From NCBI GenBank assembly GCA_014843695.1, contig CM026394.1, positions 39,788,368 through 39,852,367 on the forward strand: a stretch of 64,000 nt of DNA. Direction: 5' to 3'. Shown piece by piece: positions 46,778 to 59,100 of the stretch. A model generated the notes under the pieces. It made no database searches and had not been told where the DNA came from. It saw only the letters and a program-made list of their open reading frames with translations. This DNA comes from Archivesica marissinica (Eukaryota; Mollusca; Bivalvia; Venerida; Vesicomyidae). Each line of letters opens with the position of its first letter. Position 1 is the stretch's first letter. A program made the position numbers and the translations under genes.

Positions 46778-47149
46778 ATGATGATTCCATACCATAGTTT
46801 ATGAAACTCGTTATGGAATGTTGCTATTGAGCGATAATTCATAAACTCGTTTCATAAAATATGGTATGAAATCACCACTCATGTAAGATTCTATATTTAT
46901 ATGAATAGCGCACTCTTGTTAATTATCACTAGTTCCTATCTTGTCCGATATTTAAATTCATTTACACGATGTTACTAGTACATTTCGTTCAGTTGAATGT
47001 CAGGCTGTACCGTGTGGGTGTTTTTTATTAGTTCCTTCTAGTTGCATTTCATGTTCTTAATTCATTATGTGCATCTCCTGGGCACATTTTAGAAGTCTCC
47101 TTTACAAACATTGATTAAAATATATATCGAGAAGAGTAATGTGACCGTG
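46778..47149. other. AT-rich spacer
   Basis: An inverted pair (TACCATAGTTTATGAAACTC and its complement near 46838-46875) forms a hairpin of unclear origin. Otherwise nothing recognised. Confidence 0.5.
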
Positions 47150-50100
47150 TTCTGTGGAACACATTTATTTCCTCACGTAGGCTTTGTATTTACCTGTGAA
47201 ACACCTTTATTTCCTCACGTAGGCTCTGAATATGCCTGTGGAACACATTTATTTCCTCACGTAGGCTTTGTATTTACCTGTGAAATACCTTTATTTCCTC
47301 ATGTAGGCTCTGTATATGCCTGTGGAACACATTTATTTCCTCACGCAGGCTCTGTATTTACCCGTGAAATACCTTTATTTCCTCATGTAGGCTCTGTATA
47401 TGCCTGTGGAACACACTTATTTCCTCACGCAGGCTCTGTATTTACCTGTGAAATACCTTTATTTCCTCATGTAGGCTCTGTATATGCCTGTGGAACACAT
47501 TTATTTCCTCACGCAGGCTCTGTATTTACCTGTGAAATACCTTTATTTCCTCATGTAGGCTCTGTATTTACCTGTGGAACACATTTATTTTCTCATGTAG
47601 GCTCTGTATTTACCTGTGGAATACCTTTATTTCCTCGTGTAGGCTCTGTATTTACCTGTGAAATACCTTTATTTCCTCATGTAGGCTCTGTATATGCCTG
47701 TGGAACACATTTATTTCCTCGCGTAGACTTTGTATTTACCTGTGGAATACCTTTATTTCCTCACGTAGGCTCTGAATATGCCTGTGGAACACATTTATTT
47801 CCTTGGGTAGACTTTGTATTTACTTGTGGGATACATTTATTTCCTCACGTAGGCTCTGTATTTACCTGTGGGATACATTTATTTCCTCACGTAGGCTCTG
47901 TATTTACCTGTGGAACACATTTATTTCCTCACCTAGGCTCTGTATTTACCTGTGGACCACATTTATTTCCTCGTGTAGGCTCTGTATTTACCTGTGGAAT
48001 ACCTTTATTTCCTCACCTAGGCTCTGTATTTACCTGTGGAACACATTTATTTCCTCGTGTAGGCTCTGTATTTACCTGTGAAATACCTTTATTTCCTCAC
48101 GTAGGCTCTGTATTTACCTGTGGAATACCTTTATTTCCTCACCTAGGCTCTGTATTTACCTGTGGAACACATTTATTTCCTCGTGTAGGCTCTGTATTTA
48201 CCTGTGAAATACCTTTATTTCCTCATGTAGGCTCTGTATTTACCCGTGTAACACATTTATGTCCTCGTGTAGGCTCTGTATTTACTTGTGGGATACATTT
48301 ATTTCCTCACGTAGGCTCTGTATTTACCTGTGGAATACCTTTATTTCCTCACCTAGGCTCTGTATTTACCTGTGGAACACATTTATTTCCTCGTGTAGCT
48401 CTGTATTTACCTGTGAAATACCTTTATTTCCTCACGTAGGCTCTGTATTTACCTGTGGGATACATTTATGTCCTCACGTAGGCTCTGTATTTACATGTGG
48501 AATACATTTATTTCCTCACGTAGGCTTTGTATTTACCTTCGGAACACATTTATTTCCTCGTGTAGGCTCTGTATTTACCTGTGAAATACCTTTATTTCCT
48601 CACCTAGGCTCTGTATTTACCCGTGTAACACATTTATTTCCTCGTGTAGGCTCTGTATTTACCTGTGAAATACATTTATTTCCTCACCTAGGCTCTGTAT
48701 TTACCTGTGGAACACATTTATTTCCTCGTGTAGGCTCTGTATTTACCTGTGAAATACCTTTATTTCCTCACGTAGGCTCTGTATTTACCTGTGGGATACA
48801 CTTATTTCCTCACGTAGGCTCTGTATTTACCTGTGGAATACCTTTATTTCCTCACCTAGGCTCTGTATTTACTTGTGGGATACATTTATTTCCTCACGTA
48901 GGCTCTGTATTTACCTGTGGAACACATTTATTTCCTCGTGTAGCTCTGTATTTACCTGTGAAATACCTTTATTTCCTCACGTAGGCTCTGTATATACCTG
49001 TGGAATACATTTATTTCCTCACGTAGGCTTTGTATTTACCTTCGGAACACATTTATTTCCTCGTGTAGGCTCTGTATTTACCTGTGAAATAGCTTTATTT
49101 CCTCACGTACGCTCTGTATTTACCTTCGGAACACATTTATTTCCTCGTGTAGGCTCTGTATTTACCTGTGGAATACCTTTATTTCCTCACGTAGGCTCTG
49201 TATTTACCTATGGAATACATTTATTTCCTCACGTAGGCTTTGTATTTACCTGCAGAATACATTTATTTCCTCACGTAGGCTCTGTATTTACCTATGGAAT
49301 ACATTTATTTCCTCACGTAGGCTCTGTATTTACCTGTGGAACACATTTATTTCCTCACATAGGCTCTGTATTTACCTTCGGAACACATTTATTTCCTCAC
49401 GTAGGCTCTGTATATGCCTGTGGAATACATTTATTTCCTCGCGTAGGCTCTGTATTTACCTGTGAAATACCTTTATTTCCTCATGTAGGCTCTGTATATG
49501 CCTGTGGAATACATTTATTTCCTCGCGTAGGCTCTGTATTTACCTGTGAAATACCTTTATTTCCTCATGTAGGCTATGTATATCCTGTGGGATACATTTA
49601 TTTCCTCACGTAGGCTCTGTATTTACCTGTGGAATACCTTTATTTCCTCATTCAGGCTGTGTATTTACATGTGGAACACATTTATTTCCTCACGTAGGCT
49701 CTGTATTTACCTGTGGAATACCTTTATTTCCTCACGTAGGCTCTGTATTTACCTGCGGAATACATTTATTTGCTCACGTAGGCTCTGTATTTACATGTGG
49801 AATACATTTATTTCCTCACGTAGGCTTTGTATTTACCTTCGGAACACATTTATTTCCTCACGTAGGTTCTGTATTTACCTTCGGAACACATTTATTTCCT
49901 CGCGTAGGCTCTGTATTTACCTGTGAAATACTTTTATTTCCTCACGTATGCTCTGTATTTACCTTCGGAACACATTTATTTCCTCGTGTAGGCTCTGTAT
50001 TTACCTTCGGAACACATTTATTTCCTCGTGTAGGCTCTGTATTTACCTGTGGAATACCTTTATTTCCTCACGTAGGCTCTGTATTTACCTATGGAATACA

Positions 50101-50975
50101 TTTAGTTCCACACGTAGGTTCTGTATTTACCTGTGAAATACCTTTATTTCCTCACGTAGGCTCTGTATTTACCTGCGGAACACATTTATTTTCTCACCTA
50201 GGCTCTGTATATACCTGTGGAACACATTTATTTCATCGCGTAGGCTCTGTATTTACCTTCGGAATACATTTATTTCCTCACGTAGGCTCTGTATTTACCT
50301 GCGGAACACATTTATTTTCTCACCTAGGCTCTGTATATACCTGTGGAACACATTTATTTCCTCGTGTAGGCTTTGTATTTACCTTCGGAATACATTTATT
50401 TCCTCACGTATGCTCTGTATTTACATTCGGAACACATTTATTTCCTCGTGTAGGCTCTGTATTTACCTTCGGAATACATTTATTTCCTCACGTAGGCTCT
50501 GTATTTACATTCGGAACACATTTATTTCCTCACGTAGGTTCTGTATTTACCTTCGGAATACATTTATTTCCTCACGTAGGCTCTGTATTTACATTCGGAA
50601 CACATTTATTTCCTCACGTAGGTTCTGTATTTACCTTCGGAATACATTTATTTCCTCACGTAGGTTCTGTATTTACATTCGGAATACATTTATTTCCTCA
50701 CGTAGGTTCTGTATATGCCCGTGGAACACATTTATTTCCTCACGTAGGTTCTGTATTTACCTGTGGAATACATTTATTTCCTCACGTAGGCTCTGTATTT
50801 ACCTTTGGAACATATTTATTTCCTCACGTAGGCTCTGTATTTACCTTCGGAACACATTTATTTCCTCACGTAGGCTCTGTATTAACCTGTGGAACACAAT
50901 TATTTCCTCACCTTGTCTCTGTATTTACCTTCGGAACACATTTATATCCTCACGTCGGCTCTGTGTTTCGGATGC
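47150..50975 (+). repeat. Second 42-bp minisatellite (TTATTTCCTCACGTAGGCTC type)
   Basis: About 90 units of a 42-bp sequence unrelated to the satellite at 32-40 kb. The first part has an 84-bp higher-order pattern alternating CACATTTATTTCCTCACGCA and ATACCTTTATTTCCTCATGT units. The period is divisible by three, giving frames of up to 442 codons (motif like IPLFPHVGSVFTCG) that are broken where units lose a base. I see no evidence for translation. Confidence 0.95.
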
Positions 50976-53278
50976 ATTATTGACATATCGTGGTACTAGC
51001 TATTAAAAACCAAAATACAGTAATACTGTTACGTGCCTGAATTTAATGCTCATTTTAATTCATCCTATGACTTCTCCACTTCAACATTACAAATACACAA
51101 AGACGAATTGGGAATCACTTGTGTTTATCATTTTTTGCCGGCAGATACGTAAACAATATTTCCGGGTATACCGCGGCAAATGGCCACTACCCTGATTTTG
51201 GTGTTTATTCAAAGGTTAGCATAATCAAATTATGTGAATATTTGATAGAGACCTTAATCTATATAATAGGCAAGTCTAGCATTAAATTTGTCATATTAAC
51301 ATAAAACATGAATATCTTTTTAATCTCCCATATGAAAACTAGGAATAGTTTAGGCACGATCGGCCTACTCTTTATGAATAATAAAATGCGGGAATCTGGT
51401 TATATCACCACATGTCAATAGATGTACATCACAGGAGAAAGTTCCAAAGATATGAACATCAACTTGTTTTTAATAAAAACATACTAAATGTGGGGGGGGG
51501 GTAACGAACATCATTCAGTAGAAAAAGCACGTCTCAGACCTTATTATTATGCCAATACTTGGTATCTACGGGAATTACGTACTTATCTTAATTAAACACC
51601 TGATCAAAACAGTTTCATTCATAAATATCAGAATCGCAGACCGCCATTTTACAAAGTTTGAATGAACATAAATATATATGATGGACATTTGAAGTATGCT
51701 TTCAGATAAAGGGGTGGGATAATTTTACAGATAACTTGATATTCATGTCAGCATCTTACAGAGGTGTTTTGCTTACCATTTCTGTTGACAGTTTGTGATT
51801 TCTTGTTTAAAAAGACATGCTTACCTTTAGGTGTCAATGGAAAGAATGATATGTGGCATTATTTTACCTTGTGGATGCCTCGGCATGTCAAGACCAGCGG
51901 TATGTTAAGAAACGACTATACCTGCGGAACTCATTATTTCTTTATGTAGGAACACCTTTCCTCACGTTAGAGTATTACTATTGCGGTAAGAAAGGTCATG
52001 GAAATAGTGCTCCATCATGCATAGTACATGGCATATGATCACACATGCCACCTACCATAATATAGCTAGAGCATGTATGCCGACCTAACACACTACATTG
52101 CATATGGTTGTCGTAGACGTCAAGGACTCCCACTGCCTCTTACAAAGCTGCCTTTCCTCGCCAAAACAGATACCCATGTGCATTTGAAGGATTACCTACT
52201 ACATATCTAGCACATTCAATAAAATTTAATGTGAACACCAGGCGCTACCATTAAAGGATGGACCTCCGGTGAAGTTAATGGTGGACCCAGATGCGGAACA
52301 TGTCGCTCCTCATACCCCAGTACACGCCCCCTTTACTTGCGAGATGCGGTAGTGGTTGGTCTTGACCAGGATTTACATTTGGGGGAAATTGCACCTGTCC
52401 TCGTTGCTTTCATTTTTATAATCAAAGTATGTACACTATCATAATCATTGCTGTTTTGTACAGTAGAAATAGTAACAGTAGCAGTAACAGTATCACATTG
52501 TTCAAAAGACATACCGTTTTGCATACATGTTATTACACTACAGGAGAACATAGTTATATTAGCCCAGGCTGTGGATTCAATCATTCGGATGCAGCTATAT
52601 TCTGCGCCTGCCGATCATAATCGTGAATGATTGATCGGCAGTAACAAGTTGAAGTGAAGTTGGTGTAGAGTCAATGAAGACATTATGTACGGTTTGGTAC
52701 GGCAACGGAGAATATACAGATACCGTATACGTGGGGGTAATAGGACATAAAATGTCAACAAAAAGTGCAAAGGTTCTGTGATTTAGATAACATTTGTAGT
52801 GAGCATTCGTCAGCTGAGACTGGCACGGTAAGACGAGTTCTGCGTCTGCTGTGGCTTCTAAATTGATGAGTTTGTTTTATCTGAAATTAGACTAGCTCTA
52901 GTCGAAATAATGTGAAGTGCATTATTACACAGACGAACTCGGTTCCGGTCAGACACCACTATAATAGTGACTATTGAAATCTCCATAGGCCACCATTATA
53001 ACATACAATGCCATTATATGTTCCCCAAAAACAGTTTGGAACAAAAGACATTAGTTTTCAACAGACTAACCTTTGAGGCACAAGAAAATTTCAAATTCAA
53101 TAGTGGTGACCAATTGCGTTTTTTTTATTACCCACTAAAGTCACCCACCCGCTATCGTAGTATCTATCGTATATAGTTTATTCTTAAGTCATGAAAACAA
53201 TTTTCAAAAAACTCTTGTTGACAGTTTTAGCTTCATCACGTGATCTTGCTGCTCAATAATTCAGCTATCGCAACAGTA
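50976..53278. other. Spacer with no confirmed gene
   Basis: Includes a lone diverged unit of the preceding minisatellite near 51918-51972 (ACCTGCGGAACTCATTATTT). Several 60-80 codon frames occur, none with recognisable domains. A (G)9 run lies near 51492. Confidence 0.5.
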
Positions 53279-53366
53279 TCGGGTCGGTACCCGGTGTCGG
53301 GTCGGTACCCGGTGTCGGGTCGGCACCCGGTGTCGGGTCGGTACCCGGTGTCGGGTCGGCACCCGC
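53279..53366. repeat. 18-bp GC-rich palindromic minisatellite
   Basis: Five copies of CGGGTCGGTACCCGGTGT (or CGGCACCC), each with an inverted GGTACC core. It directly precedes a long TG/TA tract. Confidence 0.93.
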
Positions 53367-53370
53367 TTAT

Positions 53371-53606
53371 ATGGATATGTATGTGTGTATGTATGTGTAT
53401 GTATGTGTGTGGGTGTGTGTATGTGTATGTATGTGTGTGTATGTGTGTGTATGTGTGTGGGTATATATATGTATGTATATATATATATATGTGTATATAT
53501 ATGTATGTATATGTATGTGTGTGGGTATATATATGTATGTATATATATATGTGTATATATATGTATGTATGTGTATATGAGTGTGTATATGTATATATAT
53601 ATTATG
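53371..53606. repeat. (TATG/TGTG/TATA)n simple repeat
   Basis: About 235 bp of alternating purine-pyrimidine sequence built of TATG, TGTG and TATA blocks. The frames across it ([12 protein letters not shown]) are repeat by-products. Confidence 0.95.
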
Positions 53607-54085
53607 CTTACCCTATAATTGGCATTTTGTATGCGTTATAAATCTGTTGTGTTGCCTGTATATTTATGCTTATTGTAATGCTTAATATTATTAATATTAT
53701 GCTTTTAAATTGCCTTATAAACATGTTGCTCTGACAATATATGATTCATGCTATACTTCAACTACTAGTTATATGCTGTATACTCTATTTGTGCATCCTA
53801 GCTGTTTATGTTTTTATGCTTTGATTTATAGTTATATTTGCTAGCCCTTGTAAACTGGAGCACGCTTGCCTTGCGCTAAGTTATAATCTAATTTACAAGT
53901 TATTTATTAATCATTTGAGTTTAAAATGCTAGACATCTCAAATACTTTCTTCATTTCAGTTATATATACATTTGTTAAACTTATACTATATGTTTATCAT
54001 GTCGGTTAATAGCTATGCATAGCTAATGTTCATTGTTAAATCATGCCGACTCAAAATAAATTTTGTATCTTGTAACTCAGACTTC

Positions 54086-54253
54086 AGGGCACCTATGCAC
54101 GGCGTATCTAAAAAAAAGTACAAATAACCAGAAAAAAGTTTCGTATGAGTTGTAATATTGTTAGTTATTGATGTTACTAAGTCAAAATAATATATTCAAC
54201 ATTTACACGTGCATAAATAAATAAAATGCATGTACGACGTGCATAGGTGCCCT
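54086..54253. mobile_element. Small MITE with AGGGCACCTATGCACG ends
   Basis: Left AGGGCACCTATGCACG and right CGTGCATAGGTGCCCT are exact inverted copies, 168 bp apart end to end, with an AT-rich interior. No target duplication was resolved. Confidence 0.75.
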
Positions 54254-54883
54254 AAAGTATCTAGTTCCCCATGGAAACAGGTGCCGTTGCGATAGCTGTA
54301 TTTAGGCGCATGGTTACGCAATGAAGCTAACAATTTTATGAAAGTTGTGTTCACGACTTAAGAAAATAATAATATACGGCAAGTGCATTTAACTTTTTTT
54401 ATAGGCCATGATATGTAGGATTTACGCCGAGCATAGGTTCCACCACTCTAGTCCAAATATTTAGACTTGAAAAATGTGACATGTTACTATCCAGGCATTT
54501 TTCTCGAAAATAACAGAAACAAAAATTATGTAGAGGTCTTATTTATAGGACTAGCTTGATATAGTATCTCTGCATTTTTGTCTACCTTTTGGTGATAAGG
54601 GAAATTATTAAACCCCTCGACTTGTTGTGCCCTTCATTGTTGTTGCTGTTGTGCCCTGTTCTGTATATATTAGTATACATCACTGGCACAAAATAAAAAT
54701 TATCCAAGCAAGTTTAGAAATGACACCCACATCTGGCGCATACCCTGGACCCCTCCCCCACCGGGTTACTACATCCCTGGATCATGTTGCAACCCAAAAT
54801 ACATTGTAGCATCAGTCAAATAACATTTCTAGTCAAAAACGCATATTTCTGGAAAAACTAATTGTTTTGGATAATCTATACTT

Positions 54884-55245
54884 ATGTGCGACCATGCTGG
54901 TTCCCCTGTTCACGAGTGCGACCATGCTGGTTCCCTTGTTAACGAGTGCGACCATTCTGGTTCCCCTGTTAGCGAGTGCGACCATGCTGGTTCCCCTGTT
55001 CACGAGTGCGACCATGCTGGTTCCCCTGTTCACGAGTGTGACCATGCTGGTTCCCCTGTTCGTGAGTGCGACCATGCTGGTTCCCCTGTTCGCGAGTGTG
55101 ACCATGCTGGTTCCCCTGTTCACGAGTGCGACCATGCTGGTTACCCTGTTCACAAGTGCGACCATGCTGGTTCCCCTGTTCACGAGTGTGACCCTGCTGG
55201 TTCCCCTGTTCGCGAGTGTGACCATGCTGGTTCCCCTGTTTGCGA
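54884..55245 (+). repeat. 30-bp minisatellite
   Basis: Twelve copies of a 30-bp unit (GTGCGACCATGCTGGTTCCC plus CTGTTCACGA) with few substitutions. The period is divisible by three, so several frames stay open for about 130 codons on both strands. No coding support. It lies about 780 bp upstream of the P450 start codon. Confidence 0.96.
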
Positions 55246-55424
55246 CTTTATTGTAAATAGTAGACGTTTGATTTCATGAATATTTGTCATACTTTTGTCA
55301 TGAAGCATCCCTTCTGCAACATTTAAGAGCTTGTTGAAGAAAATAGAGCAACATTTGACATTTTAATCGACCATCTACGTAGGTGGGTGTGCGACATAAG
55401 GATCTCACAGCTCTGAGTTGTATA

Positions 55425-55820
55425 TACCGGTGTCACAGGACATCTTCCCCCCTGGAAATATACCCCCCCGGGGGGAAGATTTCCTAGGAAAAATTACCCC
55501 CACCCTGGAAATTTACCCCCCACTACACATTGAAATAAGTTTTTTTTTTAAGCAAATACATGTTACCCAACCAATGAAAACAATAAAATTGACATCAATG
55601 TCAGTAAATCTTTATTGGAAAAATGGTCAATTTGTTATATATTTCACAGCAAAAAAATAATTTGGTTCAATGATACTAGTTCGGTGCAATTGATCTATTA
55701 CTAATTTATTAGTGCTAAAAACAACAAACAAAATTAACTAAACATCCCAAGGCACACTGCTTTGAGGGGAGGGGGGGAGATTTTCAGGGGGGGGGGGGTA
55801 CATTTCCTGTTACACCGGTA
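55425..55820. mobile_element. TA-flanked MITE with poly-C/poly-G interior, upstream of P450
   Basis: The left end TACCGGTGTCACAGGA and right end TCCTGTTACACCGGTA are inverted with one mismatch in that stretch. The left interior has runs of C (TACCCCCCCGGGGGG) and the right a run of about twelve G. It ends about 200 bp before the P450 ATG. Confidence 0.75.
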
Positions 55821-56021
55821 GATTATCAAAACAAAAATGTTTCGGAAATGTGTGTTTTTTTTACAAGAAATGATATTTGATTAATGCTACAAATATTGAA
55901 ACATGGTTACATGGGTGTTACTATGAATATGGCCTTCACATGAATATGCATGATATGTATTTAGCCTACTTTTGGATGCATGCATGTTCAGGTTGATGAT
56001 TGGTTGAAAATCTAATTATAG

Positions 56022-56196
56022 ATGCGATTGAAGGTGATCTCGAGGATTCACGTGCAGAGAGCTTGGAGAAGTACATCAGCAGCTGTAGATGGTACCAACA
56101 CAGTATCAACCGAGTATGATAGAGCTAAACCATTTAGCGAAATACCAGGTCCAAAAGGCTTGCCCTATCTTGGTACAATGTTGAAATACAGGCAAG
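56022..56196 (+). CDS. P450 exon 1: presequence and proline hinge
   Basis: The ATG at 56022 is chosen because it gives a presequence of the right length before the hinge, and no earlier in-frame extension is supported. The donor is CAAG/GTATGT. 58 codons plus one base. The hinge FSEIPGPKGLPYLG follows the usual P450 IPGPxGxPxxG pattern. Confidence 0.85.
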
Positions 56197-59100
56197 GTAT
56201 GTAATTGCTGAGTTCCAGGATATTATTGGGACCTTGGCCACATCAGGCAAATATCTATCTATCTAGCTTGCAAAATATGATTGGCTTTTAAAAACAAAAA
56301 ATCTCCATTGGAACATGTCATGTAGATTTGAACCATAATTATAACCCCTTTTACACTAGACTAAACAAAAAATGTCAAATATAATGCTTTGATGAACTTG
56401 CATTCTGTTTCTATGGGTTGTTCTATGCCCCCTAACAAGCCCCCCCCCCCCCCCAGAATTACCTTGAATTATTTATGTGTGAAAAAACAATGACATTATC
56501 ATTTCTGAAAATCTGTCAAAGTTACTAATTCTTTATACAGTAAGTCGTCATCAAGAGTAACCTTGAACGTTGGCCAAAAATAGTGTTGATATCAGAAATT
56601 ATTTATGCATACAATAAAACTCTTCTTCGGCATCCGTCAGTCTTGTCAGACTATGGAGTTAGCGCCCGTTGAGTCTACAGATGAGCACCGTCTGCTTTGC
56701 TGTACAGGCCGATGCATGACCTGCAGTGGCGGTTGCAGCCTTCGCACTTGAAGACAGTCACTGGTCACACTGTTTGGCTTTCTTTTTCCTGCGTTTGTCG
56801 TCAGAGGCTGCTTGCAGAGCAAGTTATCCCCTCTTTAAGCCTGTTGACAGCTGTTGTCTCCACGTTGTCTCTTCTGATTGATAAAACTCTATAGAACCGT
56901 CAAAGGTGTTGTTTTGAAACTTCACGTGTATACACATCCGAGGACTACATATAATTCTCTTACACCAACAGTATGTCCACCACCCTTCCATTGACCTTCA
57001 ATTTGAAATTTGGCAGTTAGTTGAAAGCATAAAAGAAGTTTTTGATGTTGTTGAACCAGCATTTATACAGTCAATCGCGATTGGTGAGACATCCTGTGGG
57101 TGGTGGCCTTGTTGAAGAAAGTTGGACATATGGTTTTGTAAATGCCGGTCAGAAAGTATTGATGTTTTGGTTCTAATGATCAGCATATTAACCCTTTCCT
57201 TCATAGAGATTTAGGTTAATATACTATTATATCTCCGTACAAACGACAGCCATTTAACCCTTCCCTTCATAGAGATTTAGGTTAATATACTATTATATCT
57301 CCATACAAACGACAGCCATTTAACCCTTTCCTTCATAGAGATTTAGGTTAATATACTATTATATCTCCATACAAACGACAGCCATTTAACCCTTTCCTTC
57401 ATAGAGATTTAGGTTAATATACTATTATATCTCCATACAAACGACAGCCATTTAACCCTTTCCTTCATAGAGATTTAGGTTAATATACTATTATATCTCC
57501 ATACAAACGACAGCCATTTAACCCTTTCCTTCATAGAGATTTAGGTTAATATACTATTATATCTCCATACAAACGACAGCCATTTAACCCTTTCCTTCAT
57601 AGAGATTTAGGTTAATATACTATTATATCTCCATACAAACGACAGCCATTTAACCCTTTCCTTCATAGAGATTTAGGTTAATATACTATTATATCTCCAT
57701 ACAAACGACAGCCATTTAACCCTTTCCTTCATAGAGATTTAGGTTAATATACTATTATATCTCCATACAAACGACAGCCATTTAACCCTTTCCTTCATAG
57801 AGATTTAGGTTAATATACTATTATATCTCCATACAAACGACAGCCATTTAACCCTTTCCTTCATAGAGATTTAGGTTAATATACTATTATATCTCCATAC
57901 AAACGACAGCCATTTAACCCTTTCCTTCATAGAGATTTAGGTTAATATACTATTATATCTCCATACAAACGACAGCCATTTAACCCTTTCCTTCATAGAG
58001 ATTTAGGCTAATATACTATTATATCTCCATACAAACGACAGCCATTTAACCCTTTCCTTCATAGAGATTTAGGCTAATATACTATTATATCTCCATACAA
58101 ACGACAGCCATTTAACCCTTTCCTTCATAGAGATTTAGGTTAATATACTATTATATCTCCATACAAACGACAGCCATTTAACCCTTTCCTTCATAGAGAT
58201 TTAGGTTAATATACTATTATATCTCCATACAAACGACAGCCATTTAACCCTTTCCTTCATAGAGATTTAGGTTAATATACTATTATATCTCCATACAAAC
58301 GACAGCCATTTAACCCTTTCCTTCATAGAGATTTAGGTTAATATACTATTATATCTCCATACAAACGACAGCCATTTAACCCTTTCCTTCATAGAGATTT
58401 AGGTTAATATACTATTATATCTCCATACAAACGACAGCCATTTAACCCTTTCCTTCATAGAGATTTAGGTTAATATACTATTATATCTCCATACAAACGA
58501 CAGCCATTTAACCCTTTCCTTCATAGAGATTTAGGTTAATATACTATTATATCTCCATACAAACGACAGCCATTTAACCCTTTCCTTCATAGAGATTTAG
58601 GTTAATATACTATTATATCTCCATACAAACGACAGCCATTTAACCCTTTCCTTCATAGAGATTTAGGTTAATATACTATTATATCTCCATACAAACGACA
58701 GCCATTTAACCCTTCCCTTCATAGAGATTTAGGTTAATATACTATTATATCTCCATACAAACGACAGCCATTTAACCCTTTCCTTCATAGAGATTTAGGT
58801 TAATATACTATTATATCTCCATACAAACGACAGCCATTTAACCCTTCCCTTCATAGAGATTTAGGTTAATATACTATTATATCTCCATACAAACGACAGC
58901 CATTTAACCCTTTCCTTCATAGAGATTTAGGTTAATATACTATTATATCTCCATACAAACGACAGCCATTTAACCCTTTCCTTCATAGAGATTTAGGTTA
59001 ATATACTATTATATCTCCATACAAACGACAGCCATTTAACCCTTTCCTTCATAGAGATTTAGGTTAATATACTATTATATCTCCATACAAACGACAGCCA

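Noticed and set aside
47111..51006. Repeat proteins of 442, 241 and 246 codons
   Set aside because: They arise from the second 42-bp minisatellite; frames change where single units lose a base, which selection on a protein would not allow.
51119..51304. Possible exon with a GRYVNNISGYTAANGH-type peptide
   Set aside because: An AG and a GT-like site flank it, but there is no recognised domain, partner exon or downstream continuity.
52333..52630. Overlapping 60-80 codon frames on both strands
   Set aside because: Low-complexity serine/threonine-rich frames without splice context or recognisable domain.
54833..55279. Three overlapping frames of about 130 codons on both strands
   Set aside because: A 30-bp array leaves every frame without stops; there is no start context or domain.
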